A stretch of DNA of 7,102 bases from Thaumarchaeota archaeon SCGC AAA007-O23 (GCA_000402075.1 ARWO01000020.1:1-7102); one strand, 5' to 3'; shown: positions 1 through 5,519, counted from the first letter of the stretch. Notes: a model not told the origin generated them from the sequence alone. A program made the numbers and translations.

Positions 1-1173
1 ATCAGATATTATGCCGGGACGAATCGCTGCGCTAACAGCATTGATTCCTCTTTTTTGACCAGAGCGTTCAAGTTGATATTTCATATCTCGTACCAGATTC
101 CTAAACGCAGTTCTGAATAAATCAGCCAACATCTGTCCTGCAAACTTGACAACTTTGTTGCCATAATGATCTTTGTCGTCTGGTTGAATCCATCCAAGTT
201 TTAACTCTAATAATTTGCAGGCAGCCTCACCCAAAAACTGTGTTTTCTCTTTTCTGTTATCAGGTTGTTTACCTAAGTGTGGAAGTAAACCCCAATCCAA
301 TAATGTTTCCGCACGCTTAATTTGAAATTCTTCCAACATGCCAGGTGCTATTCTTTTACTGATGTATACAATAGCATCTTTTGATGTTGTAGTATCTGTT
401 TTTTCAAAAGAACTCTCAAGTTCATTTTGTATATTATCATTCAGAGATATTACCGATGCAATTTCTTTATCTGATTCTAATCCAAGAGCACGCATTAAAG
501 TAATTATTGGAATATCAACAGGTGAACCCGGTATCCTTGCAACAATAAGTCCATCCTCTTTCAATACTAACTCTAGTTTTGCGCGATAGCCAACAATTGA
601 GGAATAGACTTTTGCTTTGAATACTTTTTTACCGCCAACTTTTTCAGCGTCCACAATAATTTTGTTGTATGACAAATCTTCTAATCCAACTATCACTCGT
701 TCAGAACCATTAATGATGAAGTAGCCCCCAGGATCCTCTGGATCTTCTGCATAATCAATTAGTTTTTGTTGTGTAAAACTTCGTAAAATACAAGATTCTG
801 ATTTTACCATTACAGGTATATCACCAATGTGAATGAATCTACTTTCTAGGGTTTTTCCATCTTCAATAACATTTGCTTCCAGCATCAATGGTGCAACATA
901 TGAAACATTGCGTAGACGTGCTTCTACAGGAGTAATGTGTGTAACAGAACCATCAAGCTCCATCATTCTTGGTTGCTTAAATTGAATTCTGCCTAGTTGA
1001 ATTTTGTATGGATATTCAGCATTTTCAATATCTATGTGACCGATTTCGTCAATAATGTCCTGCAGTCCTTTTTTTAAAAATTCATCAAACGAGTTAAGAT
1101 GTTGTTTAGCAACTCCCTGTTTAGATAAAATATCCTGAATTATAGGCCAACGCTTGTTTGCAGAATCAGTCAT
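1..1173 (-). CDS. rpoB: DNA-directed RNA polymerase subunit B, N-terminal 391 codons (partial)
   Basis: Second-largest catalytic subunit of the archaeal RNA polymerase, forming one side of the active-site cleft. My reverse-strand translation from the ATG at 1173 is open to the window edge (391 residues, from MTDSANKRWPIIQDIL to RPGIISD). Rpb2-family landmarks are visible: EARLRNVSYVAPL near residue 85 and GGYFIINGSERVIVGLEDL at 149-167 in the protrusion region, the lobe region from about 170 to 300, and DDKDHYGNK at 332-340, typical of archaeal and eukaryotic Rpb2. The full protein is usually about 1,100 residues, so roughly two thirds, including the catalytic and hybrid-binding parts, lies beyond position 1. 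In Thaumarchaeota RpoB is normally unsplit, but this window cannot show that. The start overlaps the rpoH stop as ATGA, so the genes are probably translationally coupled. No frameshift or stop was seen. The call is essentially certain; it is partial only because of the window edge. Confidence 0.97.
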   Translation of the reverse strand, partial: MTDSANKRWPIIQDILSKQGVAKQHLNSFDEFLKKGLQDIIDEIGHIDIENAEYPYKIQLGRIQFKQPRMMELDGSVTHITPVEARLRNVSYVAPLMLEANVIEDGKTLESRFIHIGDIPVMVKSESCILRSFTQQKLIDYAEDPEDPGGYFIINGSERVIVGLEDLSYNKIIVDAEKVGGKKVFKAKVYSSIVGYRAKLELVLKEDGLIVARIPGSPVDIPIITLMRALGLESDKEIASVISLNDNIQNELESSFEKTDTTTSKDAIVYISKRIAPGMLEEFQIKRAETLLDWGLLPHLGKQPDNRKEKTQFLGEAACKLLELKLGWIQPDDKDHYGNKVVKFAGQMLADLFRTAFRNLVRDMKYQLERSGQKRGINAVSAAIRPGIISD

Positions 1174-1421
1174 ACTTCAACCACATATCTATAATAGAAA
1201 CTTTCTCCGGCAGTTGCACTTTTTCTGGTAATCTTTATCATATCACCAGGTTTTATGCCAAGTCCAAGAATAGCTGGATCAGTGCCAAAAATTAACGGTA
1301 ATTCAGTTGCCTTACAATGATACTTTTCTAACACCTCTTCAGCTTCCTTTTTTGTCATTACCTCATGTTTTGGGACATAGATATGATCAGGTGCTAGAGT
1401 TAGACGCTTTTTAGTTACCAT
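1170..1421 (-). CDS. rpoH: DNA-directed RNA polymerase subunit H (RpoH/Rpb5 C-terminal homologue)
   Basis: Small archaeal polymerase subunit, homologous to the C-terminal assembly domain of eukaryotic Rpb5, located at the lower jaw of the enzyme. Family motifs run through the whole protein: HIYVPKHEVMTKKEAEEVL near the N terminus, the central LP-IFGTDPA stretch, then LGIKPGDMIKITRKS and the hallmark TAGESFYYRYVVEV C terminus. With the start at 1421 it has 83 residues, in the usual range of about 75-90. The frame is open further, to a TTG at 1448, but a perfect GGAGGT at 1434-1429 sits only 4 nt before the ATG at 1424 and 7 nt before the ATG at 1421. I therefore choose 1421, with 1424 as a near-equal alternative (one extra Met). 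It is followed by rpoB with a 4-base ATGA overlap, the usual archaeal rpoH-rpoB order. A TATA box lies at about 1508-1495. Confidence 0.95.
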   Translation of the reverse strand: MVTKKRLTLAPDHIYVPKHEVMTKKEAEEVLEKYHCKATELPLIFGTDPAILGLGIKPGDMIKITRKSATAGESFYYRYVVEV

Positions 1422-1428
1422 CATAAAA

Positions 1429-1434
1429 ACCTCC
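1429..1434 (-). promoter_or_regulatory. Strong Shine-Dalgarno site of rpoH
   Basis: The minus strand reads GGAGGT, a full match to the anti-SD sequence at the 3' end of archaeal 16S rRNA. The spacer is 4 nt to the ATG at 1424 and 7 nt to the ATG at 1421, so the site rules out the upstream TTG at 1448 and slightly favours 1421. It is the clearest ribosome-binding site in the window. The three PEFG genes on the other strand have none, as expected for leaderless messages. Confidence 0.85.
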
Positions 1435-1494
1435 GAGTACAATATCAATTGAGGATAAGAATAAGCAACACAAACAGCAAAAACCGGCTTTGGG

Positions 1495-1508
1495 TTAATA
1501 TATATTTA
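1495..1508 (-). promoter_or_regulatory. TATA box (BoxA) of the rpoH-rpoB operon
   Basis: The minus strand reads TAAATATATATTAA, a very good archaeal TATA element. With normal spacing of about 25 nt, transcription would start near 1475-1478, giving a leader of about 50 nt that carries the GGAGGT site. This would be a leadered message, unlike the secreted-protein genes transcribed in the opposite direction. Inferred from sequence only. Confidence 0.6.
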
Positions 1509-1513
1509 CTCAG

Positions 1514-1530
1514 AATTTTTTGGAAAAATT
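1514..1530. repeat. Perfect 7-bp inverted repeat AATTTTT-TGG-AAAAATT
   Basis: Two perfectly complementary 7-base arms flank a 3-base centre. It lies just upstream of the rpoH TATA box (minus-strand sense) and far upstream of the PEFG gene. It could be an operator for a dimeric regulator or simply intrinsically bent A/T-tract DNA. In such AT-rich DNA a repeat this short can arise by chance. Confidence 0.3.
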
Positions 1531-1674
1531 ATCGATTTTTTTGATTCATCCGATCCATTTTTCAATATAATAAGAAAATGTTTGGAAAATGAAGGTAGAT
1601 GTAATCAAACAAAATTAAGACTTTGATGGTTTCATCATTTAGAATAAACTCGTATGCACAAAGAATGAAGAAAC

Positions 1675-1681
1675 ATAAATA
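1675..1681 (+). promoter_or_regulatory. TATA box of the first PEFG-CTERM gene
   Basis: ATAAATA followed by GG, beginning exactly 30 nt before the ATG at 1705. Archaeal transcription normally starts about 25 nt after the box centre, so the mRNA would begin at or within a few bases of the start codon. No Shine-Dalgarno sequence precedes the ATG, which agrees with a leaderless message. The same heptamer sits at the same distance before the second gene. Confidence 0.6.
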
Positions 1682-1704
1682 GGACACATTCTAAGGCTAG
1701 AATA

Positions 1705-2526
1705 ATGAATTCTCGTAGATATACGATGACATCACTTTCGATAGTGTTTCTTGCACTAACTATTATGTCTGTTTCTGCCATAGGTCAAAATGCCTATGCG
1801 GCAGGAGGCGGCATGTCATTGTCTGCAGATTGTTCTGGTTCAAGTTGTGACGTAAGTGGAACAACTGACAGAAACGATCAAGACGTGACTGTGGTAGTAT
1901 CAAGTAGCAATGGAATACATATTGTTGATCAATTATCTGTTTCAGGTGATAGTTTCTCTACAACAATTAATGTAAGCAATCTAGATGATGGTGCTTATAA
2001 AATTGCAGCAAACCAAGGAGCATCTTCAAAGTACAGCCTAAATGTTTCCGTTGATGTTTCAGGTGGAAGTTCAGATTCATCTGCAACAGTAAGCAATCAG
2101 ATTGGTGCAGCAGCAGAAGAAGCAACAGCGGCAGCAGCAAGTGGATTAACACTAAGTGCTGGTGGCGTAGAAGGTTCTACTACAATTGACGTAAGTGGAA
2201 CAACTGACAGAAATGGAGACATTACTCTTAAGGTAACAGCACCAAATGGAAATGTTGTTTCAGTATCTCAGATATCTCCTTCAGGTGGTAGCTTTATGAC
2301 AACAATTGAAACTGGCGGAGCACTATGGAGTCAAGATGGAATGTATACAATTTCTGCATATCAAGGAGCAGCATCAACACATCAGACATCTGCCGATGTT
2401 GAAATTATAGACGGACATGTTATTCCAGAATTTGGTGTAATCGCCGCAATGATACTCGCAGTAGCAATTGTATCAATAATCGTGGTCACCGCAAAGACAA
2501 GACTAAGTATAGTACCAAGGTACTAA
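1705..2526 (+). CDS. Secreted PEFG-CTERM protein with two repeated beta-sandwich domains
   Basis: A 273-residue envelope protein of unknown specific function. An N-terminal signal peptide (basic SRR, hydrophobic core about 9-25, likely cleavage at AYA-A around 32) is followed by two homologous Ig-like domains. They span about 38-118 and 148-236, and both contain DVSGTTDRN (49 and 162) and a GxSFxTTI strand. An Ala-rich linker (about 132-146, GAAAEEATAAAASG) joins them. The C terminus is a PEFG-CTERM signal: IPEFG at 240-244, a hydrophobic helix to about 262, then a basic KTRLSIVPRY tail. In Thaumarchaeota such signals are recognised by an archaeosortase-type transpeptidase, which removes the helix and may attach an anchor; that enzyme is not in the window. 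Cys43 and Cys48 could form a disulfide in the first domain. The gene has its own TATA box and T-rich terminator. Its 3' end is nearly identical in DNA to that of the next gene. A surface or adhesion role is inference. Confidence 0.9.
   Translation: MNSRRYTMTSLSIVFLALTIMSVSAIGQNAYAAGGGMSLSADCSGSSCDVSGTTDRNDQDVTVVVSSSNGIHIVDQLSVSGDSFSTTINVSNLDDGAYKIAANQGASSKYSLNVSVDVSGGSSDSSATVSNQIGAAAEEATAAAASGLTLSAGGVEGSTTIDVSGTTDRNGDITLKVTAPNGNVVSVSQISPSGGSFMTTIETGGALWSQDGMYTISAYQGAASTHQTSADVEIIDGHVIPEFGVIAAMILAVAIVSIIVVTAKTRLSIVPRY
1849..1874 (+). repeat. 26-bp direct repeat, copy 1 (domain duplication)
   Basis: Begins GACGTAAGTGGAACAACT and encodes DVSGTTDRN (the last codon in part) in the first beta domain. 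An identical 26-bp copy lies at 2188-2213 in the same reading phase, 339 bp downstream. The surrounding domains are clearly homologous in protein but much less alike in DNA. Confidence 0.85.
2107..2139 (+). repeat. GCA-rich low-complexity tract encoding the Ala-rich linker
   Basis: A run of GCA, GAA, ACA and GCG codons encodes the Ala/Glu/Thr-rich linker between the two beta domains. It is an imperfect trinucleotide repeat, so its length may vary in frame between strains. The apparent Leu-rich frame on the opposite strand is only the complement of this tract. Confidence 0.6.
2188..2213 (+). repeat. 26-bp direct repeat, copy 2 (domain duplication)
   Basis: Identical to 1849-1874 and in the same frame, encoding the DVSGTTDRN strand of the second beta domain (residues 162-170). 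Identity stops sharply after this strand, pointing to either strong constraint or local homogenisation between the two domains. Confidence 0.85.
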
Positions 2527-2543
2527 AATTCATCTTTTTATTT
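2422..2543 (+). repeat. 122-bp 3' sorting-signal cassette, copy 1
   Basis: Runs from the Ile codon of IPEFG through the hydrophobic helix, basic tail, stop codon and first part of the T-rich terminator. It aligns without gaps to 3340-3461 with 118 of 122 bases identical (mismatches at 2457, 2509, 2511 and 2534). Similarity falls away abruptly at both ends. There is no transposase or terminal inverted repeat. Confidence 0.9.
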
Positions 2544-2548
2544 TGTTT
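2535..2548 (+). terminator. T-rich terminator after the first PEFG-CTERM gene
   Basis: TTTTTATTTTGTTT begins 8 nt after the TAA stop. Archaeal RNA polymerase terminates on U-rich tracts without needing a hairpin. It lies just before the next gene's TATA box, supporting separate transcription units. Confidence 0.5.
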
Positions 2549-2562
2549 CTTAGACTTACTAG

Positions 2563-2569
2563 ATAAATA
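2563..2569 (+). promoter_or_regulatory. TATA box of the second PEFG-CTERM gene
   Basis: ATAAATAG, the same octamer as before the first gene and at the same distance, starting exactly 30 nt upstream of the ATG at 2593. A leaderless transcript is predicted. It sits in the 66-bp gap after the preceding terminator. Confidence 0.6.
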
Positions 2570-2592
2570 GCCGATATTATCTTTCAAGTCAT

Positions 2593-3444
2593 ATGAATAA
2601 ACACGTATTATTTGTGGCAGTTGCCATTTCAATTCTAGCTGGAACTGGCATTGTGTCACAAGCATATGCTGCATTTACTATTACAATGGAAACTGACAAG
2701 GATGTTTATGATCACTCTTCAGTGATTACTGTAACGGGACAAGTTGATCCTATAGCAGAAGGCTCTGAAGTAACCTTTATTGTTCAAAGATTAAATCCAG
2801 CAGGGATTACACACATTGATCAGATTAGTGTCAACAGTGATGGTGTCTTTTCTACAACGATTAGTACTGCAACTCCTACAATGAAATATGACGGGACATA
2901 CCTGATTAATGCCAAGTATGTTGATGCAGAGACAACCGTATCAGTAGAACTGACAAATGCTATAGAAGCATCTGAAACTGGAACAACTGGAACAACTGTA
3001 ACTGGAACAACTGTAACTGGAACAACTGTAACTGGACCATCTGGTGAATCATTTTACAAATTAGGTGCGGGGCAAATAGTATATGATATGACTTGTAATG
3101 CTATTCCCGCTTTCTTTGCTAATGCAGATGATGATAGTATTGTGATATATCTTGATCCAACTGATGATGGAATAATAACAGTCACTTTACACGAAGAGTT
3201 AATCAAACCTTTTGAAGATGGAACATTTGTAGTTATAGTAGATAATCAAGCGATGCAAGATTTCACACAGATTGGAAATACACTAACAATTCCCTGTGTG
3301 GCAGGAACTGAAAAAATTGAAATTCATGGTAGTTGGGCAATTCCAGAATTTGGTGTAATCGCCGCAATGATACTTGCAGTAGCAATTGTATCAATAATCG
3401 TGGTCACCGCAAAGACAAGACTAAGTTTGGTACCAAGGTACTAA
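2593..3444 (+). CDS. Secreted PEFG-CTERM protein with Ig-like domain, Gly-Thr linker and C-terminal beta domain
   Basis: A 283-residue predicted surface protein. The signal peptide (MNKH, hydrophobic core about 5-22) has a likely cleavage site at AYA-A (about 26). An Ig-like domain (about 28-123) has the family pattern of a Tyr-containing strand, VITVTGQV, a DGVFSTTI strand and YDGTYLINAKYV. A Thr-rich linker with three exact GTTVT units (133-147) follows; Thr-rich linkers are often O-glycosylated, but that is inference here. A second domain (about 153-248) contains DSIVIYL, GIITVTLHEEL, DGTFVVIVD and EKIEIHGSW and resembles the corresponding domain of the next gene product. Cys168 and Cys235 could pair as a disulfide. 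IPEFG at 250-254 starts the PEFG-CTERM helix and basic tail, identical to that of the upstream protein except for one residue (Ile to Leu near the end). It has its own promoter and no SD, so it is probably leaderless. Ligand and specific role are unknown. Confidence 0.9.
   Translation: MNKHVLFVAVAISILAGTGIVSQAYAAFTITMETDKDVYDHSSVITVTGQVDPIAEGSEVTFIVQRLNPAGITHIDQISVNSDGVFSTTISTATPTMKYDGTYLINAKYVDAETTVSVELTNAIEASETGTTGTTVTGTTVTGTTVTGPSGESFYKLGAGQIVYDMTCNAIPAFFANADDDSIVIYLDPTDDGIITVTLHEELIKPFEDGTFVVIVDNQAMQDFTQIGNTLTIPCVAGTEKIEIHGSWAIPEFGVIAAMILAVAIVSIIVVTAKTRLSLVPRY
2980..3036 (+). repeat. 15-bp tandem repeat encoding (GTTVT)3
   Basis: After GGAACAACT (2980-2988) come three exact copies of GGAACAACTGTAACT (2989-3003, 3004-3018, 3019-3033), then a GGA codon leading into GPSGE. 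The unit is a multiple of three, so copy-number slippage keeps the frame and changes only the length of the Thr-rich linker between the two domains. Confidence 0.9.
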
Positions 3445-3461
3445 AATTCATTTTTTTATTT
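3340..3461 (+). repeat. 122-bp 3' sorting-signal cassette, copy 2
   Basis: Near-identical partner of 2422-2543 (offset 918 bp, no gaps). In the 34 shared codons only one silent change (CTC/CTT) and one Ile/Leu codon (ATA/TTG) differ. Identity also covers the stop codon and the start of the 3' untranslated region, which protein selection alone does not explain. Confidence 0.9.
3451..3461 (+). terminator. T-rich terminator after the second PEFG-CTERM gene
   Basis: Seven T residues, an A, then TTT, starting 6 nt after the stop codon. It is the counterpart of the tract after the first gene and belongs to the shared 122-bp block. It precedes the third gene's TATA box. Confidence 0.5.
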
Positions 3462-3482
3462 CTATAATGAAATCAGTAAAGG

Positions 3483-3490
3483 AAATATAG
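3483..3490 (+). promoter_or_regulatory. TATA-like box of the third PEFG-CTERM gene
   Basis: AAATATAG, with a purine-rich GTAAAGG stretch just upstream that could serve as a BRE. It begins 28 nt before the ATG at 3511, again leaving essentially no leader. From the TTG at 3505 the distance would be only 22 nt, so the box supports the ATG. Confidence 0.5.
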
Positions 3491-3510
3491 AATTCGAATT
3501 TAAGTTGATC

Positions 3511-4347
3511 ATGTATAATAGTAGAGTTTTTTGTATTATGCTTACTCTCACGCTTGCTATTGGTATGGTCTTTAATGCTGCAGAGGCAGTGGACCAGATA
3601 TCACTATCAACTTCCAGTGACATATACTATGGTGGAGACTACGTAGTGGTTTTTGGCAGTGTTAATACAATTTTTGAAAATATGCCTATAACTATACAAA
3701 TCTATCATGAATCAAATTTGGTGGATGTTGCACAAGTTCCAGTTGCCCAAGATGGAACGTTTGTCAAAAGTTTCAATGCTGTGGGACAGCAATGGGACGA
3801 AGAGGGCACATACATGGTTAGGGTACAATATACTTCAACTCAAATTGGAGAAACAACATTTGAATTTTTTAGTCAGATGATTGATAAAAGTTCTGCAGTT
3901 TTTCCTGTTAATATTCCAAATTCGGGAACTTTTGATGTAGGATATACGATAAGGGGTGGTGATGTTACAGGGATAAACATGGACCTGGATCGTTACTCAC
4001 TTCTCATAGAAACTACAGTGAATACAAATGGCAACTTGGTTCTAAAATTACCTAGAGAAAGTTTTGACGCTCAAAAAAGTAATGGTAAAGATAATACTTT
4101 CATAATTTTGATCAGCAAAGAAAATAACGAGCCGAAAGATTTTGTGCAGGTTGAATATGAAGAAATTGCTACTAGCTCTGATTATAGAACTATACGTATC
4201 CCATTAGAAGATGGTGACAAGTGGATTGAAGTAGTAGGCACATATGTAATTCCTGAATTTGGAAGTATGGTGATTATAATTTTAGTTGTGGCAGTATCAT
4301 CAGCAATTATAATTTCTAAAAGCAGGTTTTCTGTTAGATATAATTAG
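3511..4347 (+). CDS. Secreted PEFG-CTERM protein with two beta-sandwich domains
   Basis: A 278-residue predicted surface protein. The frame opens at a TTG at 3505, but I choose the ATG at 3511 because a TATA box ends 20 nt before it and the message is likely leaderless. The signal peptide (MYNSR, hydrophobic core about 7-22) has likely cleavage after AEA (26). The first domain (about 28-120) has the classic thaumarchaeal pattern DIYYGGDYVVVFGSV, MPITIQIY, NLVDVAQVPVAQDGTF, a Trp before EEGTYMVRVQY, and ETTFEFF. The second domain (about 135-244) has DRYSLLIETT, GNLVLKLPRE, DNTFIILI, FVQVEYEEI, RTIRIPLEDG and IEVVGTY. IPEFG at 247-251 is followed by a hydrophobic helix and a SKSRFSVRYN tail. 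It is related to the second gene product but diverged throughout and does not share the conserved 3' DNA block. The stop lies only 2 bp from the convergent cysteine desulfurase stop. Specific function is unknown. Confidence 0.88.
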   Translation: MYNSRVFCIMLTLTLAIGMVFNAAEAVDQISLSTSSDIYYGGDYVVVFGSVNTIFENMPITIQIYHESNLVDVAQVPVAQDGTFVKSFNAVGQQWDEEGTYMVRVQYTSTQIGETTFEFFSQMIDKSSAVFPVNIPNSGTFDVGYTIRGGDVTGINMDLDRYSLLIETTVNTNGNLVLKLPRESFDAQKSNGKDNTFIILISKENNEPKDFVQVEYEEIATSSDYRTIRIPLEDGDKWIEVVGTYVIPEFGSMVIIILVVAVSSAIIISKSRFSVRYN

Positions 4348-4349
4348 AT

Positions 4350-5519
4350 TCAGAAATTGTATTTTGTTTTATAGGGAGAAACACTTCGTAGTTCGCTTAC
4401 AACTCTTTTTAAAACATCTATTGTCTGCTCTACTTCGTCTAACGTATTCAAATATCCAAATGACATTCGTAACGAACCGGTTATCTGCTCATGATTGAAA
4501 CCCATTGCTTTCAATACATGTGATGCTTTTTGAGTGTGTATTGAACATGCAGAACCAGTTGATGCAGCAATACAATGTTCATCCAACTTTATGATCAAGT
4601 CTTCACCGTTTACTCCCATAAATGTAAGATGGATGTTATTGAAAATTCTTTTTTCAGGATGACCATTAAGTTTTACATGAGATATTTCTTTGACTACTCT
4701 TGAGAGCATTGTAGAGTGAAGTGTTTCAAAGTGAGAAATGTTTTCGTTTAATCTTTCTTTTGCAATCTCACATGCCTTACCAAATCCCACAATGCTAGCA
4801 ACATTTTCAGTACCTGAACGCATTCCATTCTCCTGACCTCCCCCTAAAATTTGAGGAGATACTCTCAAACCTTTTTTTATAAATAACGCTCCTATGCCCT
4901 TTGGGCCATTAATTTTATGTGAAGAAACTGATAACGCATCAACACCTAGTTCCTTTACATTGATTGGAATCTTGCCTACTGCTTGTACTGCATCCGTATG
5001 TAATGGTATTTGATATTTTTTACAAATTTCTGATATCTCTTTAATCGGTTGTATTGTACCTACTTCGTTGTTTGCAAGCATGATACTAACAAGAACTGTA
5101 TGCGAGTTTATTGAATTAGCAATATCATTAGGATCTACAATCCCATGTTCGTCAACCGGAAGATATGTAATCTTGATTCCTATGTTTTCAAATTCTTTAC
5201 ATGGTTGTAAAATTGCCTCATGCTCTATTGATGATGTTATGATATGATTCTGATCAAGGTGTGACCCTTGGAGTTTTGGAATACCACACAAAATTGTATT
5301 ATTTGATTCAGTTCCACCTGAGGTAAATAGAATTTCGTCTGGTTCGGCACCAATAAGTACAGCAACTTGTTTTCGTGCTTTTTGTATTGCATTCTTTGCC
5401 TTCCTGCCAAATTGATGAATTGATGATGGATTGCCATATTGTGAATCAAAATATGGCATCATCTCCTTAACCACTTCTGGATGCACTGCAGTTGAAGCAG
5501 CATTATCAAGATAAATCAA
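4350..5519 (-). CDS. Cysteine desulfurase, NifS/IscS family (class V aminotransferase)
   Basis: PLP enzyme that converts L-cysteine to alanine and leaves a persulfide on its active-site Cys for Fe-S cluster or sulfur-cofactor synthesis. Its 389 residues match family length. Visible landmarks: MIYLDNAAST start, YGNPSSIH (28-35), TSGGTESNN (66-74), SSIEHEA with His100, LANNEVGTIQP (148-158), HTDAVQA with Asp176, the PLP-binding Lys202 in SSHKINGPKG, GGGQENGMRSGTEN (226-239), catalytic Cys325 in STGSACS, and LRMSFG with Arg351. The short cysteine loop resembles the NifS/IscS group rather than SufS. The start codon is TTG at 5519, since MIYLDNAA is where the family begins and the next ATG would remove this conserved end. 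TTGA overlaps the larE stop, and GTGAT at 5530-5526 may help ribosome binding. Last gene of a larC-larE-desulfurase operon, so sulfur supply to LarE is a reasonable inference; general Fe-S assembly is the alternative. nifS or iscS cannot be assigned with confidence. Confidence 0.95.
   Translation of the reverse strand: MIYLDNAASTAVHPEVVKEMMPYFDSQYGNPSSIHQFGRKAKNAIQKARKQVAVLIGAEPDEILFTSGGTESNNTILCGIPKLQGSHLDQNHIITSSIEHEAILQPCKEFENIGIKITYLPVDEHGIVDPNDIANSINSHTVLVSIMLANNEVGTIQPIKEISEICKKYQIPLHTDAVQAVGKIPINVKELGVDALSVSSHKINGPKGIGALFIKKGLRVSPQILGGGQENGMRSGTENVASIVGFGKACEIAKERLNENISHFETLHSTMLSRVVKEISHVKLNGHPEKRIFNNIHLTFMGVNGEDLIIKLDEHCIAASTGSACSIHTQKASHVLKAMGFNHEQITGSLRMSFGYLNTLDEVEQTIDVLKRVVSELRSVSPYKTKYNF
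4358..4372 (+). terminator. Possible T-rich terminator inside the opposing gene
   Basis: TGTATTTTGTTTTAT follows the third PEFG gene's stop by 10 nt and is the first U-rich tract available to that transcript. It lies within the last codons of the convergent cysteine desulfurase gene (the reverse complement encodes part of its YKTKYNF tail). If used, the mRNA ends overlap in antisense. Termination here is inference. Confidence 0.35.

Larger units (their letters stand above)
1449..1704. other. Divergent intergenic region between rpoH and the first PEFG-CTERM gene
   Basis: About 256 bp with no credible gene and no tRNA-like structure. It holds the rpoH TATA box on the minus strand and the TATA box of the secreted-protein gene on the plus strand, roughly 170 bp apart. 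Between them is very AT-rich DNA with T-runs, a 7-bp inverted repeat (1514-1530) and a small 5-bp one (TGATG-gttt-CATCA, 1624-1637). No known regulator site is recognised. Confidence 0.6.

Noticed and set aside
338..589. Open frame on the plus strand
   Set aside because: Lies entirely antisense to rpoB, whose protein family match is unambiguous; no independent start signals or recognisable domain.
1422..1448. Upstream TTG start at 1448 for rpoH
   Set aside because: The GGAGGT site at 1434-1429 would lie inside that extension, and archaeal RpoH proteins begin near the VTKKRL segment.
1967..2152. Leu/His-rich open frame on the minus strand
   Set aside because: It is the complement of the GCA-rich linker and codons of the first PEFG gene (CTG/TTG runs); low complexity, no promoter or SD, and the plus-strand gene is well supported.
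2486..2674. Minus-strand open frame across the gene 1-gene 2 junction
   Set aside because: Complement of the PEFG tail, terminator and signal-peptide coding region; no promoter, SD or recognisable protein features.
2980..3036. CRISPR-like repeats
   Set aside because: Repeats are directly adjacent 15-bp coding units with no spacers.
2422..3461. The duplicated 122-bp block as an insertion sequence, MITE or attachment site
   Set aside because: No terminal inverted repeats, no target-site duplication and no recombinase; both copies are functional gene ends in frame.
5237..5449. Second minus-strand frame inside the cysteine desulfurase
   Set aside because: Out-of-frame overlap within a conserved enzyme gene, with no family resemblance.
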